Assembly: GCA_006538405.1 (NCBI GenBank)
Contig: BJKQ01000002.1
Coordinates: 1 to 64,000, forward strand
Direction of reading: 5' to 3'
DNA length: 64,000 nucleotides
From: Hansfordia pulvinata
Taxonomy: Eukaryota; Ascomycota; Sordariomycetes; Xylariales
Of this stretch, positions 12,896-24,452 are shown piece after piece; the first letter of the stretch is position 1; each line of letters starts with the position of its first letter. A program made the translations under genes and the position numbers. Below the pieces are notes generated by a model. That model did not search any database and had not been told where the DNA came from. It saw only the letters and a program-made list of their open reading frames with translations.

Positions 12896-14479
12896 TCAGA
12901 ATGGCGGCGCAATGGTCGCCGACGGAGTGGTGCAGGTCGCCGCCAAGGCAGCGCTCGCCTCGGAACTGTTAGACGGAACACAATTGTCACCACCGTCGCC
13001 GATACTGCCCTCAATCCCGTCGCAAATGATGACGGGCTTCACTGGATTACCGTCGCCATCGGTACAGGGCGAGGTAATATTGAAGCCGCGCATCGTTATG
13101 CCTTCGCACACCGCAGCCGGGTTGGTGGAGCATGTGAGCTTGGCAACTGCAGCGCCATTCTTCCCGCTCGACGTTCCTGTGAAGTTCTCAAAAACCACGT
13201 TGGTGATGTTGACCTGAGATGGGTATTGCGCGCACTCATCCGCGGGTATCTAGAGCAAGACGGTCAGGGTTAAGTCAGTCAGAAAGAGCCTGGAGTTTAC
13301 AGTTTCAACGGGAATCACTCACGTTGAAGTAGCAAGAGTCGATCTGGGCGGAAAAATCGTTGTGTGCCTGCCAGAAGTTGCTGCCACCATCGTTAGCCGT
13401 GTGAGCCGTGAGTAGAGCTGGAGGATGCTACGGTCGAAAGGACGGGTGACTTACCGAAACGTAACGTTGTCCACGAAACCGTATCCGACATCCGGCCCCG
13501 CCCACGTTTTGATGCGAGCGCCGTTGTCGCCATTGAGGAGCCATACGTTCTCGATCACGACGTCGCGGACAAAGCTCATCTCCCCGGCGTACTGGCCAAT
13601 GGATCCCAGGGACTGCCCGTGGGTTCCGTTGCAATACATGGTGTCGACGTGGATGCGCGACGCATTGCTCTTGGGCGAGAAGCAGTCGTCTCCAATGTCC
13701 ACCCACACTCTCTGGACGTTGACGTCTTCGACGTTGAGCGAGTCGAAGAAGTCTGTGTTCTTTGGCAGCGCCGAAGCGTTGGTCGAGTGCGCTGTGACGA
13801 CGACGTCGGCGAACGAGACGTTGCGGGAGCTCACGACAAAGTTGGTCCAGCACGGCGAATCCTTCTGGTGCAGGCCTGACACGGCCAGGTTGGTCATGTT
13901 CTCGGCGTAGAAGAGGATGGGTCGGAGGTACTCGTTGTCGGGGTCCAGGATCTCCCGGCCGGCGAACTCGTCCCACCACTGCTGCCCGTTGCCGTCCAGC
14001 ACGCCGCCGTCGCCATACAACGTCACGTCGCGCCCTCCCCACTTCCAGAACATCAACGAGTTCTGGAAGGGGTGGGAGAAGGCCGCCTGTTGCCAGTATG
14101 TCGTGTCGTTGGTGAATCGCACGAGGCCCTCCCAGCGCACGTGCACATCGTCGAGGAAAGTTAGGTCCAGGGGCTGGCCGATGACGTATGTCTCGCCCGC
14201 CGCCAAATGCAGCGTACCGCCGCCGTTGGCCGCCCGTAAACCGGCTTCGAACTCGCCGGAGACGTCGTCCGCATCGTCGACCGACGCGCGGATGCGTATC
14301 TGCTTTCGGCCTTGCTCGAAACCGGGTCCGGGGACCTGGTACGGGTGTTTGAGCCGGAAGTCGCTGATCCCTCGAGGCAGGTGAGGCGCGTCGTACGCTG
14401 GATACAGCCGCTCGAGTGCAACCACCGCGGAGGCACAGGCCAACGAGGCAGTCGCAGACTTCGTGCTGAGTAGTCTCAT
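12896..14479 (-). CDS. Exo-polygalacturonase, GH28 family, secreted
   Basis: Three exons (14479-13455, 13380-13323, 13249-12896) separated by introns of 74 and 73 bp give 478 residues. Residues 1-20 form a signal peptide. The right-handed beta-helix catalytic set of glycoside hydrolase family 28 is present: NTD at 241-243, the catalytic Asp pair of GDDC at 264-265, His of NGTHGQS at 287 and RIK at 322-324. The SPK, GSIGQY and LLNGDNGARIKTWAGP contexts resemble exo-polygalacturonases more than endo-enzymes. The enzyme would release galacturonic acid from the non-reducing ends of pectin outside the cell. The first intron is placed so that the short 58-bp exon reads NFWQAHNDFSAQ in frame and leads to a Cys-containing loop conserved in this group. 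It is transcribed away from the peptidase gene across a 562-bp shared upstream region. Confidence 0.92.
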
Positions 14480-15041
14480 CGCGACAATGGAACACTATCA
14501 ATTTGCTGATGCTGAGCTACCGGTGGGTGTGAAGCTTCGGCTGACTTGATGAGCCTCTGAAGTCCGGAACTTCGCGACAATGCACCCTCTTTTCGATTAA
14601 ACAGTGGCCTTTATATGAATGCAGCGACCGCTTCCATCATACACCTGGCCGCTCTTCCACTCCACCAGCTGTTTGGCGCTGGAAGAGAAACGAAACGTTG
14701 ATGCCGTTCACCCGCGCGGGGGCGCGTTCGGAAAATTAACTTCCGTTCTCAAAGCAGGGAAAGCCGGCAAATGAGGCACGGTGGTGCATCGCGGAAGTGG
14801 GAGAACAAGCATTGAACGGCCCAGGTGAAAGCCAGCTACCGTCATCAGTGAGTGCCATTGGCGGAAAATTCAGCAGAGGGGGAGGACTTGACGCGACCAA
14901 CAAGCTGACGAGAGCAGTCTACTCGCAGGCGTCTCTCCGCCGTAGCCGTAGGAAATATCGTACTCCGTAACTCGACCGAAGTACATGGGCCACCACTGTA
15001 TCCGTGCCTTTCGACCTCCTGTCCTCGGAGCGGATTTGCTG
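14480..15041. promoter_or_regulatory. Divergent upstream region, GH28 and peptidase genes
   Basis: A 562-bp spacer lies between the start codons of two divergently transcribed genes and must hold both promoters. No specific regulator site can be named with confidence. The assignment as regulatory DNA is by position only. Confidence 0.4.
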
Positions 15042-16153
15042 ATGACGATGGCCGAGACCAAAGGTTACATGCACAATGAGGCTTTCAACACCGGCAAATT
15101 GGCCGTCGGTGACATCCACGTACTGCACTACGACGAGTATGGGAACCCCGACGGGAAGCCAGGTAGGCGTGGTGGTGCGCAAGGGGCGGGCTGCCCTGCC
15201 CGCAACCCCATTCATGGCCTCGGAAGCTGACGAGATGCGACAGTGATTTTTCTACACGGCGGCCCGGGCGCCAGCACCTCCAAGACCAGTACCATCTTCT
15301 TCAACCCGGCCACATGGCGCGTGGTGCTCCTGGACCAGCGGGGTAGCGGGCAGTCGACGCCGCGGGGCGAGCTGCGCGAGAACACGACGGCGCATCTGGT
15401 GGCCGACATTGAGGCCCTGCGCCAGCACCTCGGAATCCCGTGCTGGAGCCTCGTCTTCGGGGTTCGTGGGGCACCACGCTGGCGCTGGCGTATGCCGAGT
15501 CCTTCCCCGCTCGGGTCGGCGCTATGGTCCTTCGCGGGGTGTACCTGGGACAGCGGGCCGGCGACGGCCTCGGCTGGTCCGGGGCCGGCGCACCCGCGTT
15601 CTTCCCCGAGCTGCAGGAGGCTCTGCTTGCGCACCTCGAGCCGGCCGAGCGCGAGCAGCCCGAGCTTGCGTACTACCACCGGCTGACCAGTGGCGACGCG
15701 GCGGTCGAACTCGCGGCGGCCTGGGCGTGGCGGGCGCTGGGGGCGCGGATGACGCTGGATGCCGACCCGTCGAAGGCCGTCGCCGTGCCCCTCGAGGCCA
15801 TGGCCCAGGCCGACCGCGACAACATGCTGGCGCGCGCTCGGATCGAAACACACTACATTGTCAACTCGTGTTTCCTGCGAGACGCGCAGCTGCTGGATGA
15901 CGCTCACCGGATCGCGCATCTCCCCACCACCATTATCCAAGGGCGTCTCGACATGATCTGCCCGCCCAAGATGGCGTGGGCACTGCACCGCGCCCTGCAG
16001 AAAGGGACGTCGCCGCAGAACAGCAAGGGCCAGCTCTTCATGGTCCCAGGCTGCGGCCACGGTGCCTACGAGCCCGCTACACTGCAACGGTTGATTCAGA
16101 CCTGCGACACGTATGGGTCGCTCGTTGCTAACGAGGGTTTGAACAATGCTTGA
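15042..16153 (+). CDS. Proline iminopeptidase, alpha/beta hydrolase (one-base break)
   Basis: Exon 1 (15042-15162) ends in HYDEYGNPDGKP and is joined across an 81-bp intron to exon 2 (15244-16153), which opens VIFLHGGPGAS, the oxyanion-hole motif of prolyl aminopeptidases (peptidase family S33). The following DQRGSGQSTP is also typical. The nucleophile elbow should read GGSWG; here the frame breaks in a run of four G (15459-15462), and adding one G restores GGSWGTTLALAYAESFPARV and a full length of about 343 residues. The acid (QGRLDMICP) and His (GCGHGAYEP) of the triad lie in the downstream frame. The enzyme removes N-terminal proline from peptides, probably in the cytosol, as there is no signal peptide. 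An in-frame ATG two codons later (15048) is an alternative start. The missing base makes it either a pseudogene or, more likely, an assembly error. Confidence 0.85.
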
Positions 16154-18492
16154 GCTGTAGAGACGATCGCTCTCGCGGGGAGAGACACAGGCGTGGGTAA
16201 AGAATGCTGCCAGTAGGCCGCGTTCCTTGCATGCCGGCTCTACGAGGTCCATCCTCGCTGACGCAGCCAACCAGCGAACCACCGTTCTTTCGCTTTTGCG
16301 CTATCCTTTCCGTTGGATCATCGGTATCTGACAGATGCGTCGGTATTCACGCATGTTGCGCATGTGACAGTGGCTATTCTGGCTGCCGACGGTGATGATA
16401 GGAAGATGGTATCCGCCGATTAAGTGGGTGTTCGGGCTCACCTGGCCGACCGGTTGAAGAGGCCTAAAGATGCATTGCATAGCCCCCTGTACATACCTCG
16501 TAGGTAGGCTTACATGAGGCAGTCCGCTATCTTGTCAAGGCAAAAGCTCAACCATCTATGAAGCGTAACCGGGCTAGAGAGGCTTATTCAAAGCTGTGCT
16601 CGGACTTTCGGGCTTGCCATTCAATGTTTCCTACGATATTGCCCTCCCCTAGCAAAACCCGCATTGGATATTTGTTGCATTTCATTCTTGGGAAACATTC
16701 GTCAATTTACGAGTAAAAAGCCATGAGACTTGCTAAGCAGGTGCTTGTCCTTTGTCCGTTTCTTCGGTCTGTATAGGGTGGCCCAGACAATTACCTTCAA
16801 CTTTGGCTGTTTTGGGTGCGTCCGAAGGCTGGGGAGACCCTCTCTCATATCGAGGCCAGTGGTGCTTGACTACCATCCGATCCGCGAGGAGCTGGCATGG
16901 GTCTTGTAAACTTGAAAATAGGAGTCTTTACAGCAAAGAGTCGAGGTTCAAGAACCGGGGCTGGGCCAACTTGTGACGTTGGCAATGAACGCTACTCAAG
17001 CTCCCGTGTAGAGACGGGGAAGGATACATTCATAGATAGAATAGGCGTCTTTGCGCTGGATAGAAACGAATCCCACCGGACACTAGAATGTCTTCACCAC
17101 GCTCTGCGCGGGGCGGTTGTTGCTTTTCATCAGACCACGACGAACGCGATGCTGTCTTTGGCCAGTCTACCTGTCCCCTCCTTGGGAAGGGATACATAGA
17201 TCACCGCAGAAAAGGGAAGGCTGGGTTGGGCTTATCTGTGTTATCCCAGTGCGCGTCATTTACCGAGCAAGCCGCCGTCTTGCGGGATCATCGAGCGGCG
17301 GCGTACTCGTAGATCTCTTGAACTACGTACCTACCTAGTTGGACCGGACGGCCAACAAGAAAGGCCCGGTGCCAATCAGCGACGGCCTGTAGAACCAATC
17401 AACCTGGCAGGCAGATGAACGTGGCACTGCGTTTGCCCCCTGTCGGCGCTGGCGACACTACTGTTGCCGGCGCTACGAGTACACAGATGCGTGCAGCGGC
17501 GGCGCCGAGCAGGAGCGCTGTCAAGTGCTGGATGGGGGCGAGCCGGAGTGAGGGGGGCCGCCCGCACTGCTGATTTGGACGTTCCGGTGACCGCAGGGGC
17601 ACAAGGATCCTCGAACAAGACCTTGGCGACGGATCGAGGCGACGTGGGTCGCACCCTCCAGCCCAGAGGTGCCTCGAGGATGATGTGGCTATTGCCGGTC
17701 TTCGCGATCTCAAGGCCTGCTTGACAGCTAGGTAACTCGTAATGCCTCGCCTTGTATCCCACCACGCCCAACTACCAATCTAAAATACCTAGGTAAGGTA
17801 GGTACATCATGTGTCCGACCCCGATCTACCTAAAATGTGGTTTCATCGGAAGCTCCGGAGAACTGCGGACGACTAGGTTGTTGGTCGTCTCGGCTGGTTG
17901 GCTTCGGTGGCAGCAGCATTGGATGGATCGACGTCAGCTACCCACTCGAACCGTTTTGGCTCGGTCCCCTCCCCTGGAGCGTGCGTGGCGACCTTCGCTA
18001 ACGAACCCTGTGGCCCGCTCAGCACTCGCCACTATGGAGCACCACTGCGTGCTTCTCGAATCGCTGCCCAACCAACTGGCTCGGACCCTGGTGCCTTGCG
18101 TGGCACTGGGCGACAGGATGCACAACTGTGGGAAACGCGGAAGCGCAGAGACACGGACACGGGGTCACTTGGGCATGGCCCAGGCACAGACAAACGAGAC
18201 CGCCCGATGCTGTCTGTCACGGACAGCACTCACTGACATACGAGCTCAGCAAACACCCCCTGTCATCTTCAGAGTAAAGCATCTATTTATGTCACATTGA
18301 AAGCTTAATCGATCGCGCCAGAGCGCCTGGCCCTGCCAAGTAATATCTATCGTACCATCCGTGCAATTGTACAAGATTAGAGAGGTAGGTGGTATGTAAC
18401 AGGTCGCAATACCAGTCGCTGGTAAAGCGGTAGGTTCTCCGAGCCCTCGGAGCAGGTAAGCCCTCTTTGCTTTGCGTCGCCCCGTCTTGACG
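16154..18492. other. Intergenic 2.3 kb, nothing recognised
   Basis: Scattered open frames up to 163 codons lack domains or plausible splicing. TACTCGTA or its complement occurs at 17304-17311 and 17474-17481, and a CCTAGGTAAGGTAGGTA tract lies near 17788. Confidence 0.5.
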
Positions 18493-19258
18493 TCAGCCGT
18501 CTAATGATGCGATTTCGATTTCCTTTTGTTTCGCCTTGGATTTCTTCTTTTGCTTCCTGCGCCATAGTATGATGGCTGCGGCGCACAGCAACGATATACC
18601 CGCTTCAAGATCCGTTAGCTCAGCTCAGTCTGTCTCTCGGCAAGGATGGACACTCCGGGGCCCTCGGACTCACCAATACCGCCCAGGGCAGCCAAGAATG
18701 CCGTGGCAGTCCCAGAAATCGGGGGCCCAGCGCCGGGGGCGGCGTGATGCTTGGGCCGATTGTGGTCGTCTGGCTCGCCGTCGCTGCGGCCGTTTCTGAT
18801 GGTGAGGAAGACGATGCGGCCGCGGGGACGAGGCCAGTAGGGCCACCAGACACCGCATCAGAAGAGGTTGATGTATGGGTCGGCGCGGCAGTCGTCGCTC
18901 CCGCAAGGTTGTGCCAGTCGAGCCGCGTGTTCGATGGGGTGCGAGGGCTCGCTGAATTCGGCGATGCTTCCACCATGGCCTTGCGCAAGGGGGATGGCAG
19001 CCCCATCACTGTGCCCGGCGAGACAACCTGCGGAGAGGCCGCGAGCAGCTGATTCCGTGTCGGCGACTGGACGAGGATCAGGTTGGACGGCGTCAGGCAT
19101 TTCCAAGGCGCATTTTGAACTCGCGCCTCCGCCGGGGCCGACGACGTCGGGCCTTGGATCTTGAAGCAGAACTCGCCGTGTTTCCTTCTCGTTAATGAGG
19201 TGTCGATTGTCAGCGCTACCGGGGCCGACCTTTTGCGCCCATGCGTAGCGAATTCCAT
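18493..19258 (-). CDS. Putative single-pass membrane protein, Ser/Thr-rich ectodomain
   Basis: The end of this gene is well supported. An exon up to 18674 reads PPISGTATAFLAALGGI. A 71-bp intron with a GTGAGT donor and a perfect GCTAAC branch site follows (18673-18603). The last exon reads GISLLCAAAIILWRRKQ followed by a Lys-rich tail and a stop at 18493. Together this is a membrane helix with a basic cytoplasmic anchor. Upstream, an open frame from 19258 is Ser/Thr/Ala/Pro-rich (for example ASSSSPSETAAATASQTTT), typical of fungal cell-surface stalks, but it sits in a frame different from the helix. One base added in the run at 18721-18725 would join them. No signal peptide is visible at 19258, so the true start and any upstream exons are unknown, and a second frame (19106-18858) is also open. 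Function unknown. Confidence 0.45.
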
Positions 19259-19854
19259 TGTGAACTCGGGTGTTCTTCGTTGTTCGCTGCAGTTACGGAC
19301 TCGCTGCGGGGGTGCGCCGTGAACAAGACGTCAAGTGGGAGGTGAAATCAATCCATGGACCGACCGGCTACGATGGGAGGGAGCGGAACGAGGGCAGGGT
19401 GCTTGCCTAAGTAGTACCTACACTTAGCTACCTTGCCCATGTTACCGCCGCGGTTGCGATCACGTTCGCGAGCAAGCATCCTAACAACTCCTCCAACTCA
19501 ACTGTGGCAATACTTATTCCCGTCCACGGATTGGGGTGGCAACTCGCCCCGCGCAGGATGCCGCTGGCTGCTCCGCTGCCGTCGCAAAGAGGGGCCAGGG
19601 CCAGCCCACCGCTCTCGTTGCGGCTCGCGTCGAGTACCAACGAGTATGGCCAGTGTGCCCTGCGACCCAGGTCGGGGAGAGTGGCAACGATTCGCCACCG
19701 ACCGACCAGGCGACCACCTTGCAGCCCAAGGCCCGGCTGTGGCCCTGGCCTGGCCGTTTCTCATTAATACATGTAGTAGCCCGCAGGCCTCGCTGCTGTG
19801 CGTGCCGGCCGGGTCTCACGTGCTCAGCCAGCGACGTTTCTCTGGTCACTCACC
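19259..19854. other. Divergent spacer upstream of the MFS gene
   Basis: About 600 bp between the putative membrane-protein gene (minus) and the transporter gene (plus), likely holding the transporter promoter. It contains the run AAGTAGTACCTACACTTAGCT near 19410. No defined site can be named. Confidence 0.35.
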
Positions 19855-22014
19855 ATGGAGGCCACTTCGGACAGGCGACCCTCTCTGCTCGAGCAGTGCC
19901 GACAGGCCGCACGCGGGAGCATCGCCAGTGGCGCGAGGGCCGGCCTCAGGGCCAGTGTAGGGCTGCTCACCGCCGAGCAACACGGCGACGTTGCGACCGA
20001 GAGCATCTCCGAGCCACCTCTGTCCCCCGACAGCCGCCGGGCCTCCTCGACGGGGCTTCTGCACTCGTTCAGCGCCAGGGCCGGGAGCGACGCCATCAGC
20101 CCCAAGTCCAACCCCCGAAGGCAGTTCCCCGCGGAAAAGCTGCGAGGCCATTTCATCAACCCTTTCGCCGACCCGAGACCTTCGTCGGGACCCAGCGCAT
20201 GGCGCGGCAGAGTCGACGATCTGAGGGATCCTTTCGCGGACGCGCACGCGCTAGACGAGAAATCCGGAGGGCCTCATGGCCGCCTTCAGAGCCTCGGGAC
20301 AGCTCCCCAGCCCCCTTTCCACATATTCACGACGCAGAGAAAATGGTTCGTGGTCGTGATCATCGGCATGGCAGGCCTGTTCTCCGGCCTTTCCTCCAAT
20401 ATCTATTTCCCTTCGCTGGATATGATTGCCAAGGTAAGCGGCATCCCCGTCTGCCCGCCCGCTGCTGCACGCACACACGCACGCTCTCTGACACCCGGGT
20501 ACAGGACCTGAACGTCAGCGCCGACGCGGTTTCTCTGACCATCACGTCGTACTTGATCATTCAGGGCATATCGCCCATCTTCTGGGGCTCCTTCTCGGAC
20601 GCGCTGGGAAGAAGACCAATCTACATTGCCTCCTTCACCGTTTACATTGCCGCAAATGTTGCTTTGAGCTACTCGCCCAATTTCGCGGTACTCCTCATTT
20701 TCCGCGGCATCCAAGCTGCCGGAAGCGCCTCGACCGTGAGCATCGGGAATGGAGTTATACAGGACATGTCGCCCCCCTCTGAGAGAGGCGCGTTCATCAG
20801 TTTCTACCAGGCCAGTAAGTTACAGTACAAGGCTTCGCCCTTTGCTGTGGCTGTCCACCCGCTAACAATTGATTCTCCGCCCAGTCCGCAATTTCAGCAT
20901 TGCCATTGGCCCTGTGCTAGGCGGCCTATTAGCGAACTCGTTCGGTTTCCGGTCGGTATTCGTGTTTCTGCTGATCCTCTCCTCAATCGTCATCTTCGTC
21001 ATCATAGTCCTCTTGCCCGAGACCATGAGGACTATCGCCGGCGATGGTACGGTTCGGCTGGAGGGCATATATCAGCCGCTGGCATATCGGCTGGGCAAGC
21101 AGCCTTGGTATGCAGTCAACCCGCGCCCGGTCGATGGTTCCGAGCGAAAGAAGATCACGAGCAAAACCTTTGTCGACCCCGTCAAGCTCCTCCTGGAGAA
21201 GGACATTCTGCTTACCTTGCTGTTTGGCGGTGTGGTCTATACCGTTTGGAGTATGATGACATCGAGCACAACGGTTCTGTTCAAGGAGAAGTTCGGCTTG
21301 GATGAGCTCCAAGTCGGCCTCGCCTACCTCCCCAACGGTACGTCGCGCTGCCTGAGCTTATGACTCTATCCATTCAGTCCAGTCCGTACAGGTGCTAATC
21401 AGTCTACAGGATTTGGCACCATCGTTGGCTCCGCAATTGCTGGGAAACTCATGACCAAGCACTACCAAGAAACCGAGAAGGCCTACAAGAAACGCCGCGC
21501 CATCCCCGAAACTCAGAGCCTCCCAGCTAAAATGCTGCCGTCCGACTTCCCCATCGAGAGCGCCCGTCTGCGCAGTCTTCCGTGGATCTCGCTGGTTTTT
21601 GCCGTCTCGGTCGGAATCTACGGATTCACGCTGGCATTCGCTTCGCTGGTAGCTTCAAAAGGCTGGATCTTCGTCCCCTTGACAGTGCAGTTCTTCATCG
21701 CGGCCACCAGCAACGCCGTGTTCGCCATGAACCAGACGCTGGTGTCGGATCTCTGCCCAGGGAAGGGTGCGAGCAGCACCGCCATCAACAACCTGGTGCG
21801 CTGTGGTCTGGCCGCGGTCGGCGTGAGCTTCATGGAGAGGATGATTACAGCCCTGGGCCCGGCGGCAGCTTTCCTGGCGCTGGCATTTGTTGTCATCGCC
21901 TGCGCGCCGCTTCCCATCGCCCACTCAGTCTGGGGGCCGGGGTGGAGAGAAGCGAGAATGCGCAAAGCGGAGGAGGACATGATGAAAGAGAGCAACAAGG
22001 CTCCGTGCGCATGA
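19855..22014 (+). CDS. MFS multidrug transporter, DHA1/QDR type
   Basis: Four exons (19855-20433, 20505-20814, 20885-21337, 21410-22014) give 648 residues with all joins in phase. A cytoplasmic N-terminal region of about 160 residues, Ser/Pro/Arg-rich, precedes about twelve hydrophobic segments, the first being WFVVVIIGMAGLFSGLSSNI. The loop between helices 2 and 3 has WGSFSDALGRRPIYIAS, the signature of the major facilitator superfamily, and helix 4 has LIFRGIQAAGSAS. A hydrophilic central loop separates the two six-helix halves. The nearest known group is the DHA1 drug:proton antiporters such as yeast Qdr proteins, which export drugs, polyamines or toxic metabolites at the plasma membrane; the substrate here is unknown. 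The introns have clean GTAAGC, GTAAGT and GTACGT donors. No biosynthetic core gene lies next to it, so a role as a cluster-specific exporter is not supported. Confidence 0.9.
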
Positions 22015-22988
22015 TGGGCTCTTCTAGACCGTAGACTACAAAAGTACAATATACCCTTTGATTTACTTCATCGCATGCATATCTTGTTTGTCGACTGGAC
22101 GAGCGGGGTTCACATTTAGGAAAGCTACATCGTGGACCAGCTGAGCGCAGTCCCAGAAGGAGATCAGTAGCAGGACGCCCCTTCGAAAGCAACCCATGGC
22201 CGCCGACTGGGACTGTCTGAACAGATCCAACTGAGAAGCACGCCCATCTCTGCTCCCGGTGAGCACACATGTCGTTGGACATGCCAAATGCCACAAGCCT
22301 TGACAGCAGGTGCAGCGCCTGTCAGTGTACGTGCGCGCCCTTGACCCTGTGGTTGGACGGTGGTTCAGAGGTCTTTTCCCCATGGGAGAGAACAGGCGGG
22401 TTCTTTTTCATATACCTACCTCTCGTTTGGGGGGCTTGCTACCAGGTACTTCCAATGCAACATAAAACGTGGATTGCTCACGTTCTCCCGTCATCTTGCC
22501 GAGACTGTCTGTACGACACACAGCGCCGACTTCCAGCTGTGCCCCAGCGCTACTAAGCCCAAGCTTGCTGCGAACACAGCTCATGAGCCGTCGGGCATTC
22601 GCTTGGCGATTTCGTACCACCCTGCCTTGAGCCGCACAATCACCCTTCCGAGGGACCGTTGGTTTCCGAACAACACGTCAACATCTAGAATGTCCTGATC
22701 CGACAAGGGCGCTGGAGCTCGTCACGTGTGCCCGCCGAAAACCGACAAACATTACGGTTGCAGGATCTTGTCCCATCGTGGTTTTGTTTCGTCCGCGAGT
22801 TGGCGAACTCGATGGGAAACAGGCCATTGGCGGGTCTTGGCCTCAGCTCACGCAGGTCATTGTGCGACTCAGTTGGCAACACCATTTGCGAGACTGTATT
22901 GCCGGGTTGCATTCGTCTGCGACCACAACAAGCCCTCGGCGAGTCTCCAGGAGCGGCGCATAAATAACCGACCTTTCCCGCTGAAGAA
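22015..22988. other. Intergenic, nothing recognised
   Basis: About 1 kb between the transporter and the DUF7924-type gene. Short open frames only. It should include the upstream region of the following gene. Confidence 0.5.
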
Positions 22989-24452
22989 ATGGAGCTATCG
23001 ATGGAACAGCATGGTGAAGACGCCCAAGGTGTTCCGGCCCAAAGGAAACAAATCGGTCTCTACGTCAGCGAGATACCAATTCCGGCCCAAAGCTACTCCC
23101 TCAGCCTTCAAAGCCGCATCACAGCTTGGATGGATGACATACCCCCAAATGGAAAGAACGTGGTTTCTGAAGCTGCTACGGCAATCCAAAGAGGCAATCT
23201 GAGTGCTCTGCCCTTTGGAAAGGAGGCTGTTAGTATGGCTTCTCTTGGACCGACTGAAATCGCATCCCACCCGCACATCCCAGCCTCCGACGTAACAGAC
23301 TCCAAAGCGACCAGATCCTCCACATCGGAATTGGTGAAGCAGGAGGACTACCAGGAGATCAACCTAGCCAACAACAACATCTCGATGCTCTCTCGAGCAT
23401 CACCCATGCCGAGGAACTCACAAGCTCTCTGGGATGGCATGGCCAAGCCTATCACATCGGTTCTGCTTGACGGGCCAGACATCGGACGGAAGATCAACTC
23501 ATTTTGGGATATCCAGGTTCAGGGCATCCTGGAAGCAGACTTCTCTGTGCTATTCTACGATATGGTCCTCCCTCGGGACTACCTTATGGCCGATCACGGG
23601 CTCAGGGCATCCAGTCAGACAACGTTCCTGCACCACCTGGTACCAGGCGCAGAATCCACCAACGAGAAGCGCAGAGTGTCTGTTCCAAGGACAGACAGAA
23701 GCTATGGGTACATGGTGGAGAACGGAAAGTTCACAGAAGCCCAGCGACTGGCCGGCGCGATGATAAAGCCGCCGATGGGTCTCATCAACAATTGGAACAT
23801 GGCCTTCCCGTTCCTTCTCCTCGAGCTCAAGACACTCTGCACGGGCAGGGCTTCCAACATGAAAGTGGCTTTGAATCAACTTCTGGCTGCCTGCCGCACC
23901 TGTGTGGACATGGTGGAAGGATTGAACTCGATTCTTCGGCAATATCCCGAGGCGAAGGTCCTTGACCAGATGTGCTTTGGTGCTGCGATCAATCCACGCT
24001 ATGCAGTTTTCTACGCCATGTGGAAGACCACCGATGGCAAGTACCAAATGAAGGAAATGGGGGCTTATCTTCTCACCGAGCAAGAGTCTCTAGAGCCTTT
24101 TCTCGCCCGTCTGTATAACATTCTGGACTGGGGCAAGGGGCAGCGCCTCCAGGAGATTCAGGAATCCCTCGACTTCATCCTTGAACAAGACAGAAAAGCA
24201 AAGTCGAAAGCTTCTAAACATAGGGACATCGGTTCGGCCGCTGGGGAGCCTCCTTTTCGACGAATCAAAGCCACCAGCGACTTTCTGTCATCTCCAGATA
24301 CGCAAGGTGGCCAGCCCGCAGACTCCGTCCACGTCCGTACACCAGAGGAAAGGGGCGAAAGGGACCTACTTCAGAAGAAGGCACCCAGTAGTGGGACATC
24401 CAGAGCACTTGGCAAGCCTACCAGTACCATACGCGAGGGAGTCGAGGCGTAG
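22989..24452 (+). CDS. PD-(D/E)XK nuclease-fold protein, DUF7924-like
   Basis: A single open frame of 487 residues with no intron. Residues about 150-370 resemble the fungal DUF7924 domain, a restriction-endonuclease-like fold. VPRTDRSYGY (232-241) could supply the acidic residue, and FPFLLLELKT (273-282) the E-x-K pair (Glu279, Lys281), followed by a helix with NQLLAACRTCVDMVEGLN. The first 140 residues and the last 90 are low-complexity and charged, probably disordered, with basic patches such as KAKSKASKHR. Fungal members of this family are numerous, lineage-specific and mostly uncharacterised, and nuclease activity is not established. The gene stands alone near the telomere, a common place for such expanded families. 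The family name is given from memory of the motif pattern and could be wrong; the coding status is secure. Confidence 0.8.
   Translation: MELSMEQHGEDAQGVPAQRKQIGLYVSEIPIPAQSYSLSLQSRITAWMDDIPPNGKNVVSEAATAIQRGNLSALPFGKEAVSMASLGPTEIASHPHIPASDVTDSKATRSSTSELVKQEDYQEINLANNNISMLSRASPMPRNSQALWDGMAKPITSVLLDGPDIGRKINSFWDIQVQGILEADFSVLFYDMVLPRDYLMADHGLRASSQTTFLHHLVPGAESTNEKRRVSVPRTDRSYGYMVENGKFTEAQRLAGAMIKPPMGLINNWNMAFPFLLLELKTLCTGRASNMKVALNQLLAACRTCVDMVEGLNSILRQYPEAKVLDQMCFGAAINPRYAVFYAMWKTTDGKYQMKEMGAYLLTEQESLEPFLARLYNILDWGKGQRLQEIQESLDFILEQDRKAKSKASKHRDIGSAAGEPPFRRIKATSDFLSSPDTQGGQPADSVHVRTPEERGERDLLQKKAPSSGTSRALGKPTSTIREGVEA

Noticed and set aside
15212..16282. 356-codon minus-strand frame opposite the peptidase gene
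   Set aside because: It is the antisense shadow of a GC-rich coding exon whose sense frame carries clear hydrolase motifs.
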